NCBI GenBank assembly: GCA_022575985.1
Contig: JAKSXM010000263.1
Span: 10,024,001-10,088,000 of the forward strand
DNA length: 64,000 nucleotides
From: Anagrus nilaparvatae
Lineage: Eukaryota; Arthropoda; Insecta; Hymenoptera; Mymaridae
Direction: 5' to 3'
The position numbers and the translations under genes were made by a program. The notes under the pieces were generated by a model. The model had not been told where the DNA came from. It saw only the letters and a program-made list of their open reading frames with translations, and did no database searches. Shown here one piece after another: positions 1 to 10,350 of the stretch (positions are counted from its first letter, which is position 1; each line of letters opens with the position of its first letter).

Positions 1-1140
1 GGCATAGCGCAGGGTTCAGTTCTGGGTCCTGATCTGTGGAATGCCTTTTACGACGGCTTGCTAAAGATTGAGCTCCCGGATGGATGCTCCATGATCGGAT
101 ACGCGGATGACGTTGCTCCAACCATAACAGCTCGAGAGCCAGAGGACCAGCAGAATACCTTGGATGAGGCCATGCGCCTTATCAATAGCTGGATGTCGGA
201 TCACGGACTAAGACTGGCAGTCCCGAAAACGGAGATTGTCCTTCTGACCCGGAGAAGGGTTGATACCATATTCGGCATCAGCTTTGATGACGGAGGTAAT
301 CCCCTTATGATCCAGACCAAACCATCGGTCAAATATTTGGGGGTCTTCTTGGATAACAAGTTGACCTACAATAGACAATTCCAGCAGGCCTGTGAAAAGG
401 CTGGCCGGGTGACAAAGTCCCTCTCGTGGCTAATGACGAACATCGGCGGTCCCAGATCTGAGAAGAGGAGGCTGTTGATGACGACAGTTAACTCCATCTT
501 GCTCTACGGTGCAGAGGTGTGGGCGGACAATGTCCGCATAAAAAAGTACTGCAAGAAACTAAAGGCAGTACAGAGGCAGGGGGCACTTCGAATCGCTTGC
601 TCGTACAAGACAGTATCAGAGCCAGCGATCCAGGTGGTGGCTCGGGTAATTCCCATCGACCTGCTTGCCTTGGAAAGGCAGGCGATCTATAACCGTGGGG
701 AAGAAGAGCGCGACGTAGCTTCCGTTCGCGCTCGCTCCCGCACAATGGAATGTTGGCAGTATAGGTGGAATGGTGACCCGAGGGGACGTTGGACGCACTG
801 CCTTATCATCGATTTGGAAAGCTGGATGAACCGTGATCATGGAGAGGTAGACTTCTACCTCACACAGTTCCTAACTGGTCACGGTTATTTCCGCGATATG
901 CTTTGCAAGTGGAGCAAGGTGACATCTCCGGAATGCTTGCATTGCCCGGGCGAGCTGGATACCGCTGAGCACACCTTTATTGGGTGTCCTCGCTTCGCTG
1001 AAGGGCGACCGCCCTTCGATGAATGGAGGCCGGAAGTAGTCGTCCCGGAAATGCTGCGCAGTGCCGCTAACTGGTACAGTGTGGCAGAGTACGTACGGGC
1101 GACACTGATTGGAAAAAAGGAGGAAGGTTTCCTCTCGTAG
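1..1140 (+). CDS. R1-clade ORF2 protein, C-terminal half (reverse transcriptase and terminal zinc motif), 5' partial
   Basis: The frame is open from base 1 to the TAG at 1138-1140 without a break, so the true start lies upstream of the window. It would reverse-transcribe element RNA at a nicked target site. Visible RT parts are the GIAQGSVLGP block at the start and the catalytic YADDV box at 100-114, whose two Asp bind metal. The C-terminal part has the CX2CX8HX4C motif typical of R1/TRAS-type elements (934-987, reading CLHC...H....C). The protein aligns by eye along its length with the ORF2 end at 26415-27559. The endonuclease and the first RT motifs, if present, are outside the window, so activity cannot be judged. 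Confidence 0.9.
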   Translation, partial: GIAQGSVLGPDLWNAFYDGLLKIELPDGCSMIGYADDVAPTITAREPEDQQNTLDEAMRLINSWMSDHGLRLAVPKTEIVLLTRRRVDTIFGISFDDGGNPLMIQTKPSVKYLGVFLDNKLTYNRQFQQACEKAGRVTKSLSWLMTNIGGPRSEKRRLLMTTVNSILLYGAEVWADNVRIKKYCKKLKAVQRQGALRIACSYKTVSEPAIQVVARVIPIDLLALERQAIYNRGEEERDVASVRARSRTMECWQYRWNGDPRGRWTHCLIIDLESWMNRDHGEVDFYLTQFLTGHGYFRDMLCKWSKVTSPECLHCPGELDTAEHTFIGCPRFAEGRPPFDEWRPEVVVPEMLRSAANWYSVAEYVRATLIGKKEEGFLS

Positions 1141-1448
1141 GAAAATCTCATCCTTTATTGACAGCGTATGGCGAAGAAATGCCTGGGCTGCATTGTTTCC
1201 GGACCGAAGTAATACCTAAACAGGGAGTCCCGGTCCGGATTCTATGATATTGTCATAAATGCAGGAGGGTGGGGAGTTTAGTGGGTATTGTAATTCCTCA
1301 ATTGTGTATATCTGGGCAACCCCAGATACAAATTTGAGGTTGAGTCCCACATAACCATACCGTACGCGTGTATGGTATGTGTAAATGCATTCTCCTCGTC
1401 CTACGAAAAAGGCCCCTTCTTGAAGGGGCCCAAAAAAAAAAAAAAAAA
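1141..1448 (+). other. 3' UTR and poly-A tail of the R1-clade copy
   Basis: Non-coding tail after the ORF2 stop. A perfect GGCCCC/GGGGCC hairpin (1411-1430) sits directly before the poly-A run, where a structured 3' end could be recognised by the element's own reverse transcriptase. The longer copy at 27560-27847 also carries stem-loops before its poly-A, but the sequences differ. Confidence 0.7.
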
Positions 1449-1532
1449 TTGCGTTCCACCCTGTATATAGCTTCAAGTCCCACAATTCTCCCAATTACTA
1501 GTAGTATTTGGCCAACATTAGGTTCATGTGTT

Positions 1533-1722
1533 CAGAGTTGGACAAATATGGATTATTTTTCCATATTCATATTCCATATTTTTTCACGTATGGAATATTA
1601 TGGTACTCATATTAATATGGAGAAAAAAAATAATCATATCTGGATTTGGATTCCATATGAAAAAATATGGAATACGGATATGGAAAAAAATCAATATCTG
1701 TCATATTTGCCCAATTTTTCAT
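1533..1722. repeat. AT-rich foldback element (about 65-bp arms)
   Basis: Left arm 1533-1600 and right arm about 1640-1722 are imperfect inverted copies, both built around TTCCATATTTTTTCA-like motifs and ending in (A)TTGGxCAAATATG at the outer edges. There is no coding potential; short reading frames here are by-products. It looks like a MITE or palindromic repeat. The bases 1449-1532 next to it show nothing recognisable. Confidence 0.5.
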
Positions 1723-1768
1723 GTTTTTAATTAATCAAAACGATAAAAAATTTAATTATTTTACTTAC

Positions 1769-2484
1769 AAAATTTGACGAACGAGAAATTTTTTGGAGTA
1801 TTTTCAAATGTCGATATTGTGGGGGGACAGAACATAATGTTCGCGCTTTTAAAGTTGGAGCTACTGGAGTATCTAATCTATGTTGATTAATTGCACTGGA
1901 TGCAATTACTGGAGTTATTAACCTATCTCTATTAGTTTGAATATTTGGAGCAACTTGATTCGTGGATAGAGTCGTCGATAGAGTAAGAGGTGGACATTCT
2001 GATTGAGGTGTACTTATAGATAAAGGTATGCTTGGAGGTATAGTAGTAACTGGTTGTTTAAGTTGAGACTGAGGTGGAATTTCATAAAGCTCAACAGGAG
2101 TTAGACTTCGTGAATTTTTATCCTTTTCCGTACTGTCCAAGTTATCCAAGCTACTAAAACTTAAGTCATCAGTGTCATCAGTATTTCCTAACAACAAATT
2201 AATCTGACGTAAATTTTGTTCTTCTGTGTTACTATTTTCTAAACAATCATTAGAACCACCGGAGGTTTCAGTTGAGATATTATGAGAATCAAGTAAAGAT
2301 TCATTAGTTTTTGATTCATTTACTTGCGATTTTGAGCATATTGTTACGTTCATTAATTCAGGATCAGGCTCATCATTGACAACATCAAGCTCCTTTGATT
2401 TTTCCATTTCTTTTTTCTTATATATATTAGAGTAAGAAGTTTCTTTATCGCTATTATATACAAAATCCGAAGGAGGATCTAAAT
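1769..2484 (-). pseudogene. Exon of an unknown Ser/Thr/Asp-rich protein (downstream exon)
   Basis: The open exon is bounded by an acceptor (TTTTTCCAG, AG at 2485-2486) and a clean GTAAGT donor (1763-1768), so the stop seen further downstream is probably intronic. It encodes about 238 residues, acidic and rich in Ser, Thr, Asn and Pro, with no recognised domain. The last residues are more basic (QYRHLKILQKISRSSNF). The reading phase joins the upstream exon at 2560-2774 exactly across a 75-bp intron. That supports a real spliced gene rather than a chance frame. The upstream exon is broken, so this is called a pseudogene or gene relic. The function and family are not recognised. Confidence 0.5.
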
Positions 2485-2559
2485 CTGGAAAAAATAATGA
2501 TTATTTAAAAAAAAAATAATAATATTATGCATAAAATAATAATTTAAAATTGCAGTTAC

Positions 2560-2774
2560 CTAAAATATCTTCATCTTCAACTTCATCGTGTAATTTTAAA
2601 TGGCTTTTTTTCTTTTTGGACACACTCCTCTATTGCTTCTAAAGGAAGGATTCTTTTACGTTTCTGTTTATTTCTGGATTTATCGTTTAATACAGAAACG
2701 CCAGTATCGGAAACTTCTTTTTAACTTTCTCCAGATTCACTTGACTTTTCTTCATCACTATCGGATGAGCTACT
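2560..2774 (-). pseudogene. Upstream exon of the same unknown gene, with a stop and a frameshift
   Basis: The exon lies between an acceptor (TTTTTTAG, AG at 2775-2776) and a GTAACT donor (GT at 2558-2559). It encodes a Ser/Asp/Glu-rich stretch (SSSDSDEEKSSESGES) followed by a TAA, a basic patch (NKQKRKR) and an acidic end (DEVEDEDIL). The acidic end is in a different frame, with the shift at or near an A7 run. The codon phase at the donor (one base) matches the next exon. Basic and acidic patches suggest a nuclear protein, but this is inference only. No further upstream exon was identified in 2777-3030. Confidence 0.45.
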
Positions 2775-2776
2775 CT

Positions 2777-3035
2777 AAAAAATTTTATTACAAGTAATTT
2801 AGCCTTATTTTAGAATAATACAAAAAGCTTTTAAATGTAAAATTAAGTTTATTGTTACTTGTAAATACAAGTTACCGGAATATACACCAGCTTAAACAAG
2901 CACGTATATAGAAATTTTTTTTGCGAGGGGGTTCAAAACAATTTTGGATGGGACCAGAACTTTATAATAAGAGCAAGTAACAATTAAAATTTAATTATTT
3001 TTCCTTATTATTTTATATTATTTAGAAATGATATA
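2777..3035. other. AT-rich stretch without a recognised gene
   Basis: I see no coding frame with support, no clear repeat partner inside the window and no RNA gene here. Possible upstream exons of the 1769-2774 gene cannot be excluded. Confidence 0.4.
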
Positions 3036-3180
3036 TTAATATGGAACATGTTTATAGCCACGGAGTACTTCAGAACTTGAAAATTAAGGGGGGGGGGGGG
3101 TTAAATTTGTCCGATTTAAGGGGGGGGGGGTCAAACTAGACTTAAAATAATTTAAATCTAAAGACTTTGAAAGATCTAGG
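3036..3180 (+). repeat. Relic of a TTAA-flanked repeat family with G-runs
   Basis: The relic starts TTAA-TATGGAACATGTT (TTAA at 3036-3039), close to the starts at 29979 and 38520. It contains two uninterrupted G-runs (about 13 and 10 G, 3089-3130) like the G-runs of the 29979 copy. The far end is not recognisable. Confidence 0.45.
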
Positions 3181-3554
3181 CTTAATGACTTATAAAACAG
3201 GTAATAGAGGTTTATGGACGAAATAAAAATAGTAAATATATCTTAGCAAACTCTGGTTACCCTAATATTACTGGAAAATCTGGATAATAGAGTACAGTGC
3301 ATACTTAACAATAAAAATACAAAATTATTATTAATAAATAAATAACAATAAGAATATAAAAATGTATCGTAAAAATATTTTCTTCATGTGATGCAGTTGT
3401 TATGTTGATCAGCTGGGAATTTTAAAAAATATATGATGAATAAACGTATAAGTATAGATATCTATCTATCAATATATTAATCAATATTAATCAAAAAAAT
3501 TTCTTAACTGATAAGGTACGAAGGTAAGGTAGATACGTTGTTTGTAAACAATGA
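3181..3554. other. AT-rich stretch, no gene seen
   Basis: No supported coding frame, RNA gene or repeat partner in the window was found in this stretch. It lies just downstream of the Penelope-like element's C-terminal coding relic. Confidence 0.4.
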
Positions 3555-3559
3555 ATAAA

Positions 3560-3727
3560 AATTCATGTATTCTTTTTGATTTTATGGATGTTTGATAAAT
3601 ATGGTTTAAACATTTTTTCAGAGTCAGCTTGTTGATTGATAGCATTCTGATACATGTTAATATGTAAATACTCACTAGTTTTTCTCTTGTGATAATTAGA
3701 CTCATGTTCAAGAATTTTAAACTTTAC
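3560..3727 (-). pseudogene. PLE C-terminal tail relic
   Basis: A further frame reads ILEHESNYHKRKTSEYLHI followed by an Asn/Gln-rich stretch. This is the conserved tail that follows the GIY-YIG domain in Penelope-like proteins. It continues from the TGA at 3728 with a shift of frame and ends near 3560. Confidence 0.65.
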
Positions 3728-4390
3728 TCATGAGAAATCATGTTTAGTCGTCTTAAAATGTTTGAATACCACTTTATTATCATTAGTATCATCTTGCTTA
3801 CCTTTTTCAACATTATTGTCAGTATCATCAGTCTCCTTATAATTTGGAGGATTTTCGATGACAACGCGTCTCTTCGGCCTTATTCGGGATGGAATAACTA
3901 TTTTTTCATTTTTACTTTTTTCTTTTTTTAAAACTGCATTTATAGGTGCCCTATGTTCACCAAGCCTTATGCCCACCTCTCTCTTGGTCTCACCAATCTA
4001 AGTAGCTGGACACTCAGAGCAATTATTTTTATAAACCACTGCAAGTTTTTTATCCTTGGGTATCTTATCTTTAGCTTTTATAATTATATTGTTATCACTC
4101 AAATTATTTCTAATCAACGGTTGTTTCTCTTACAGCATTTGTTTATATCATCATAAAAACCATCTACAAAGGGAACACATAATTTTGGTTTCCTTATGTC
4201 TACAGATCTTTTTATATCAACAATTTTATTATTATTAACAATATTATTATCCTTTCTAAATTTTAATAAATCTAACCTCTTCTGAACATAGTAGTTTATG
4301 AACCTTTCAGGATAATTAAAACTCAGTAATTTTTTTAAAAAATTACTTAATAGGTAAACTTTTTCTACTTTTTATTCATTTAAAAAATAT
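3728..4390 (-). pseudogene. PLE linker and GIY-YIG endonuclease region with internal stops
   Basis: The upstream part (4390-4145) carries the usual PLE linker signature (NYPERFINYYVQKR, then LCVPFVDGFYDDINK). The GIY-YIG part shows VVYKNNCSECPAT, then a TAG where the YIG Tyr is expected, then IGETKREVGIRLGEHR with the conserved Arg and His. A charged insert precedes KHFKTTKHDFS, and a TGA at 3728-3730 follows where the family usually has Trp. The endonuclease normally nicks the target DNA. Two nonsense codons and frame changes make it non-functional. Confidence 0.8.
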
Positions 4391-4540
4391 GTATTAATAA
4401 TTTCAAAAATATGTAATTAATGTAATACTAATTCAATTATAATATGTGTATAGAATCCCTTGAAAAGGAGTCTTATAAAGACTCGAAACGTTGGGAAAAA
4501 TATTTATAATAAACATCTTTGCTCTGGAAAAGTCGATTTT
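4391..4540 (+). other. Possible PLE terminal segment with hammerhead-ribozyme-like fold (relic)
   Basis: This segment interrupts the RT-to-GIY-YIG coding order. At 4459-4491 it reads TTGAAAA, then a 5-bp GAGTC/GACTC stem with an AT loop, then GAAACG. The stem followed by GAAACG resembles helix II and the GAAA core of hammerhead ribozymes known in PLE terminal repeats. The CUGAUGA box is degenerate. It lies on the strand opposite to the RT, which fits the inverted partial copies common in PLEs. The ribozyme is inferred, not proven. Confidence 0.35.
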
Positions 4541-5165
4541 TCATTTATCTATTTTATTATCTGTTCTGATTAATGTGACATCCAAGAAGTTAATTTTATT
4601 TTCATGTTCAATCTCATGTGTGAATTGTAGTTTAGGATGATAGGAATTGAAAATACTCAACAAGTGCATAAATTTACTTCTTGGGATACAAGTAATAATA
4701 TCATCAATGTAACGATAATAAAATATTGGCTTAAAATCAATAATACTCAAGCAATGTGCCTCGAGGTTGGACATGACAATATCTGAAAAAGCTGAAGATA
4801 CAGCTGAGCCCATAGGAGTGCCGTATAACTGTCGATAGAATTTTTTATTAAACTGAAGGAATGTGTTGTTACTCAGGAAATCTATAGCCTTGAAAAATTC
4901 ATGAAGGGGTATGATCGTGTGCTTTCTCATTTGTTCGTATCTTCTCTCAATACCTAACTTAACCAATTCAGTTGGCACATTGCTGAATAAACTAGTGGCA
5001 TCAAAACTAACAAAAACCTGTGTCATCAGGGATAGAAGTGTCCTTAATCTTGTTAATAAATTCACTGCTGTTTTTTATATAGGACTCAGGTTTTTTTATG
5101 CAATTATTCAAAATTCTGCTAATTTGTTTAGCCAAAAAATGTGTTGGTGTGTGGTGTATATTTAT
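4541..5165 (-). pseudogene. PLE reverse transcriptase fragment
   Basis: Fingers and palm of a Penelope-type RT. Key blocks visible are VSFDATSLFSNVP (first catalytic Asp), the YGTPMGSAVS block, the YIDDI box and INFLDVTLIR near the end. The N-terminal side (THFLAKQISRILNN block, about 5160-5040) is in another frame, so a frameshift lies near 5035-5045. The fragment stops at 4541, where non-PLE-coding sequence begins. The thumb segment that normally follows the LDVTL block is missing. As a family these enzymes copy element RNA at chromosome ends or breaks; this copy cannot make a complete enzyme. Confidence 0.85.
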
Positions 5166-7086
5166 TATCATTTATGTTTATACACTAATGGTTCTAATAA
5201 TGCTTCAAATTGATAAACAGAATCCTTTTTGAAAATTATGAGAAACAAAATTTCATAACATCAAAGCGTTCAAATTTATTATTTTTTTAAAAGTAACATT
5301 TTTTACGATAAAAGCTTTTGATTATTTAAGTATTGAAAACTATAATTGGGATATTTATAATATTAATTTTAATGATGTATGAAGAAATAATTAATTTGAA
5401 ATTAATAATTGAGCTTGGTTTAGGGATTTAACTTAGTCGCACGCCCTAGCGGGCTCAGTAATAATGTATTAGATTTATTAAGGATTACAAATTTTTTCTT
5501 TTTTTTCGGAGGAGAGTAGGGGAAAATAGGGAGAGTAGGGTATGCTGTCTGCATTTTTCATGGACGCTGAAATATTGCTTTTCTGTTAAAAGCTAGCTTT
5601 TACCCAATCTCCATGCGTTTACCGAAGATTTTGAGCGCAAAAGTTAAAAATAAACTTTTTGTTATAAACAAAGAAACCTTGTCTAAAATAAATTGAATAA
5701 TTATTAATTAATTTTTAAATGTTATAGTTTTTTTTATATGTTATACTTTTTTTATCAAATACCTACTCCAAAAATACTAAAATTATTAAATTTTGTCCCA
5801 TAATAATAACGTGAATAAGATGCTCGAAAAAGCAAAATTTAATATAATTATTTAACAATGAAGGAGTCACTTTAGGGTCTTCAAATTTTTAATACATATT
5901 TTTTAATATGACTTTGTTATATACCAGTTTATATTAAAATCTATACTCAAACAAAAATGGTAGTTAAAATCCTTAAGGAAGCAAGGTTGCTTCTATTCGA
6001 TTCTATTTGATATTGATTAAACGATAATAGCATTATTATAGTTATTCACTTCATATTCTCAGAATTTTTTGTGTTAAAAATTTTTTTTATATTTAACTAC
6101 AATGGAATAAAGCTTAAAATAAAGTTAAACTTGCTTCTTTATAAGTATATATGGGTAGATTTAAATGGAGTGTGTATGGAACATATGTTGGAGTTTTCAA
6201 AACTTCCCCAAAGGTTTTTTTTCCCCCAAATCTCGAGTTTTAGTAGCCATTTTTGTGTTTTGGACTCTTATGAAAAATTTTTATTTTTTTCTTAAAAACT
6301 CTCATTAACAAGAAAAATTTAGATTTTTAGTTTATAGATAGGCTGTTTTTTTTCAAAAGTCGTTTTCAAAAATGCCTATTAGTAAAAAATCTTCTAACCA
6401 GGCTTAAATTTTTCTTTTAACTTAATATTTTCTGGTGAAAAAAAATTTCTATGGGACATCACTTTTTGAAAGCTCTAGGTAAAAAAATAGCAGTATTCAA
6501 AAATTATTTTTTCCCAAATTTCGAATTTCCCGCCAAGTCACCTGATCAATTAAAAATTTGGATTCCGCGGGAAATTTTACAAGAAGATATATTTTTTTAT
6601 GTTTTTAAGAACTTTTATGTAACTTTTATGTAATATATACTTTAAAAAATAAAAAAGCTGCCAAGCTGGCACTATGGTTCCTTATTCAGTGTTCTTAATG
6701 GTCTATTTTATACCTAGTGAAAACGATAATTTTAGTTATTAGTACTTTCATTAAAAAAAATGAAGTACTACGTTCCAAAATATTGCTATTCTTTTAAAAT
6801 TTTTATGTAAAAAATTTTGAAAAAAAAATTTTTTTCAAATTTGAGATATCGAATATTTTTAAATATTTGTACTTTTAAAAAGAAAAAAAATTTTAATATT
6901 TAAGAAGTAATTATTTAATTAGAGATATCGAGTTAATCCATACTTTCAGTTATTAATACTTTCTAAGAAAAAATTTACATACTGCGTCCAAAAATAAAAA
7001 AAATAATAGTGTTTTTATTTTTTATGCAAAAAATGTTGAGAAAAAAATTTTTTAAAATTGATTATTAGATTCGAGATATGGAGTAA
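5166..7086. other. Non-coding AT-rich DNA with repeat fragments
   Basis: No supported gene in 1.9 kb. A short GC palindrome (GCCCTAGCGGGC) lies near 5440. Stretches at 6700-7085 resemble the 155-bp repeat family found at 55.2-61.4 kb (AGTACTTTCA-like motif, tacgtccaaaa-like motif, GAGATATCGAGT motif), so they are probably old relics of it. Short frames such as those at 6071 and 6451 show no domain or codon signal. Confidence 0.5.
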
Positions 7087-7360
7087 AACCACACTGTAAA
7101 AAACTCCGGTGATTTTACGACAAAATTAGAAAATATACGAAAATTGAGTAAATTTTCAAAAAACTTTGCAATTTCTCGACAAAAATCGACAAATTTATTT
7201 TTTCGTAAATTTTCGACAAAATCGTAAATTTACAACTATGTCGTAATATTACGATTTTTGTAGAAAAATTGCAAATTTTAATCGAAAATTTGCGACAAAC
7301 AGTTGTGAAATTACAAGCCATATTTTTTGTACCTAAAAACGCATAGCAAACCATTTAGAG
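7087..7360. repeat. Possible MITE with CACTGTAAAAAA-type end
   Basis: The stretch begins CACTGTAAAAAACTCCGGTG near 7090. It is built of repeated, partly complementary words (CGACAAA, TTTGTCG, CGTAAATTT, AAATTTTCG) that would fold back on themselves. No coding content. The right end is not clearly defined. Confidence 0.35.
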
Positions 7361-7558
7361 TCATAAAATAATGTTTTTTTATTTTACAACATGGGAAAAG
7401 ATGAATGCTTTTTTTTTTGCTACATTTCTTTTAGCAAATAGGTATATAATTATTAATATTTTAGAAATAAAAAATGTTTTTAATTACGTAAAAAAGGGTA
7501 ATCTGGACGAACAAGTTATTATAAGCAAAAACAGGATAAGTCAATTATAATTTAAATA

Positions 7559-7830
7559 CACTAAAAAAAAATTATAGGCCATACGCCTAGATTGCTAGTA
7601 CAGACGTATTGCCTATTTAGCGAGATCAGCGAGGGCCTCGAACGAACTTGCATTTCACGCGTTTGGAAAGGGGGCCCCAACATTTTCTGTATGCATTTAT
7701 TTGATGCCGATGATCGATCCCCTCTCCAAACGTGTGAAACGCAGGTTTGTTCGAGGCCCAGAGCCCGTTCTCGTTGAACACGCTATACGCACGTAAAATT
7801 CAAGGTGCACGGCCTATAATTTTTTTTCAG
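7559..7830. mobile_element. Foldback MITE with TA target duplication
   Basis: The outer ends are inverted: CACTAAAAAAAAATTATAGG at the left, and the reverse complement of the right end starts CTGAAAAAAAATTATAGGCC. TA lies on both sides (7557-7558, 7831-7832). The inner parts are also inverted copies (GGGCCTCGAACGAACTTGCA against its complement before 7760), so nearly the whole 272 bp forms one long hairpin. It is GC-richer than its surroundings and has no ORF. TA duplication and CACT/G ends suggest a Tc1/mariner-type non-autonomous element. Confidence 0.75.
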
Positions 7831-7836
7831 TATATG

Positions 7837-8250
7837 TTAAGGTAGGGAGCTACTTCGCGCACTCTCTGTTTGAGTGAAAATTTAAAATTTGTATACCTGA
7901 AAATGGTAAGAGATAATGTAAAAAATTTTTTTTGGGTGAATAAATACACAGAGTATTAAAAAAAATTTTTTATTAATTTTTATTTTTCTTTATGTATGAA
8001 ACTTTAATTTGACGTTTTAATCGGGAAGAGAACCAAACTTTGGCAGCACCTAAAAAAAAGAAAAAAAAATTTTGAACTAATATGAGTATAGTTATCGCGT
8101 GAACTAAAATTTTTAGGTTTGGCAAAAAAAAAATTATGAAGATTTAAAATTTCTCAATGAGAAATTTGGAATTGTGAATATTTAAATCAAGGCTACTTAG
8201 TTGTATAGTGGGTGCACGAGTTTTTCTGAGATTTATGTTAATATTCATAA
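7837..8250. other. Non-coding AT-rich stretch
   Basis: No supported feature. It lies downstream (minus strand) of the orphan gypsy Gag; no LTR or pol remnant was recognised here. Confidence 0.4.
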
Positions 8251-9570
8251 TTACGCGGTATTCTGTACGTGTTGCCGCTGGTTGGGAGTCCTCGCAGCTG
8301 CGACTGGTTGCTGGGGACCCTGGGAGTTTAAATTTTGAGTATTATTGCTAGTGTTGTCTTGAGTATTATTAGTATTATTATTATTATTATTGTTAGCTTG
8401 AGTATTATTATTATTATTTGTGGGGTAATTATTGTAGTTATTAAAATGGGGAAACTTTGTGTTATGAGGTTGCGTTTGGGGTTGACGTTTGACGGAATTA
8501 TGCGAGGAATTATTTTGAATTGAGTTGTTTAATTCTAGTGATCCAGGGCATTCAATATCTTCAATTTCCTGCAATCCTCGGTGGAATGCGTGTAAACTCT
8601 ATGATATCTGCAGTAGACTTTGGAATTGCATTCCTCAATATTATGGCCCGGAATTCTACATTTTGTGCAAAATTTATTTGCTTCATTTTGATAATTGTTC
8701 GCAATGTTATTGCTATCAGGGTTAGGTTGTTTAATGGTTTGATGGTTACGGGTATTCGTGTTCTGATTAAAATTTTCTGATCTATATTGTTGATTATAAT
8801 TATTGTTAGCATTATTTCTGAAGTTGTTAGGTTGGTATTGGGGGAAGCCAAAATTGGATTTTCTTTGCTGATTCAAGTATAATATATTAGCTGTAGGATG
8901 GGAGTCTTGGAGCTTTTTATGCATCTGGACCTCCTTATCCACCTCTTCTACCGCTTTTATAGCTTCTTGTAGATTTTCGAATTTTTTAGCAGGGTAGAAC
9001 ATATAAAAAATTTTACTAGTTAAGCCAGTTATAAATCTTTCCGCGGCCGTTAGTCGGGCTGAAACTATTATGTTTTTGGACATATTTTTGCTATATTTGA
9101 CCTCGGTGGCTCTGATATATTCTTTTAATATTACGCGAGCTCTTTGACCGTAAGATTGAACCGACTCGTCAGGTTTCTGTTGTAAATTAGTTAACTCAGC
9201 ACTGCACTGAAAGTACGATTTTTCTGTACTATAAATGGATGCTAAGAGTTCGAAGATGGTATCCATGTTTTCATAGGTAAAGTCAGCGATTTCAGAGTCA
9301 GCGTCTCCGGTTATTTTACTAAGAATCATTTTTTCTAGTCTTTTTTTATGTTTCGGTAAAATTGAATTTAAAGCAAGGTACTATTTTAATGGAACCCAAG
9401 CCGTCAAAAATGTGCACCATGTTTATGGCTTCTGATATTTTCATGTACGAGGCTTGTTCTGATTCTAAGTCTGAATAAGATCTATAACGTCTTTTTTTTT
9501 GCTTAGTTCGCGATTTTTGGTGCTTTTTACGTTTTGGGGGTGAAACTATGATTTTGCGTTCAGAATCTGA
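8251..9570 (-). pseudogene. Ty3/gypsy (errantivirus-like) Gag, frameshifted orphan
   Basis: The main frame (9329-8535) encodes a capsid-like domain followed by an Asn-rich linker and a CX2CX4HX4C zinc knuckle (residues 221-234 of that frame, CTKC...H....C). A second motif follows in which the second Cys position is His (CX2HX4HX4C). Near 8555-8575 the frame shifts and an Asn/Gln-rich tail runs to 8251; its DNA contains ATT/ATTATT runs. Upstream (to about 9570) a basic stretch and an N-terminal capsid part lie in a third frame, with a shift near 9360. Gag packages element RNA. No protease, RT or integrase follows, and no LTR pair was found, so this is a lone gag relic. Confidence 0.75.
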
Positions 9571-10096
9571 GCTGAGTGGTATATAGAATATTCTTAAATA
9601 AAAATTTATGTGATATTATATAAAAATTATAATATGTGTATATGTTATTAGAAGAATATTATTAAAAGAAAAATTTGCTCAAACATAAAAAGAATAGAAA
9701 TTTACTTAGCTAAAATTATTGTGTGTATACAGTAATCATGAATTTGAGAGGTAGGCGACAATGTGTACAGTTGGCATCGATGTTGATTTCTACTTTCTTC
9801 TTTCTCTTTTCCTCTGGCGTTGGTGATTGAGCTATGGTATTATACATGTGTCTGCGTACGTTGTATATATTTTTTTACAGATAGAAGCACTCGGCACTAG
9901 AAGTTTTATATTGTTTGAATGCTGCTCAATAGATGGAGTCACTAGCACATGTATTTCATTTTTATCGACAGATAAAGTAGTACGTTTGTTTTATCGATAG
10001 TAATAAGATTTTATCGACATCTAAAACAGTATGTTTATCTTATCCATAGTACCAGCACTTCTTTTGTTTAAACTTTAGATGGAAGCACTAGCACTG
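9571..10096. other. Non-coding stretch before the CsRn1-like element
   Basis: No supported gene. Contains TTATCGACA/TTATCGATAG-like short repeats (9960-10050) and repeated GAAGCACTAGCAC-like words. The last bases (10097-10100, TTTG) are the target duplication of the next element. Confidence 0.4.
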
Positions 10097-10100
10097 TTTG

Positions 10101-10336
10101 TGTGGGAAATGAGTATTATTCGTATAAATAATTTCACCACAAAATATATAACTATAACATTTATTAATAACAACACTGAATATGAAAATATAAGTATACA
10201 AAATATAAAGGCGTGTGTACTGACGTGTGTACTGTCGTATCTGGTATATGAATGAGAAGCGGGCGGTGTGGTTGAGCCGTATCTATGTGTGTGTATATGT
10301 ATATATGTGAGAGGGTAATGTATGTGTGTCCCCACA
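10101..10336 (-). repeat. 3' LTR of the CsRn1-like element
   Basis: 236 bp, TGTGGG...CCCACA, nearly identical to the LTR at 19304-19539; visible differences are at the GTATTATTcGTATA, GGCGGtGTGG and GAGAgGGTAA positions. Confidence 0.95.
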
Positions 10337-10350
10337 GTACTCCCCCCGTA
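10337..10350 (-). promoter_or_regulatory. Polypurine tract of the CsRn1-like element
   Basis: On the minus strand ACGGGGGGAGTAC abuts the 3' LTR, the position where plus-strand synthesis is primed in LTR elements. Confidence 0.7.

Larger units (their letters stand above)
1..1448 (+). mobile_element. R1-clade non-LTR retrotransposon, 3' part, cut by the window edge
   Basis: The segment holds the 3' half of ORF2, a 3' UTR of about 290 bp and a poly-A tail of 17 A (1432-1448). It is a diverged relative of the longer copy at 20959-27861: ORF2 is similar throughout and both end in the same residues (EEGFLS). Its 5' end lies outside the window, so the target duplication cannot be determined. The order ORF2, short UTR, poly-A is as expected for R1-clade LINEs. 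Confidence 0.9.
3555..5165 (-). mobile_element. Penelope-like element (PLE), degenerate
   Basis: On the minus strand the order is PLE-type reverse transcriptase (5165-4541), a non-coding block (about 4540-4391) with a hammerhead-like fold, a linker domain (4390-4145), a GIY-YIG endonuclease region (4145-3900) and a C-terminal tail (3735-3560). This order (RT then GIY-YIG) is diagnostic for PLEs. Several stops and frameshifts show that the copy is dead. Confidence 0.85.

Noticed and set aside
5425..5465. Possible Helitron end at a GCCCTAGCGGGC palindrome
   Set aside because: On the minus strand CTAA is followed by G, not T, and no proper spacing from hairpin to end was found.
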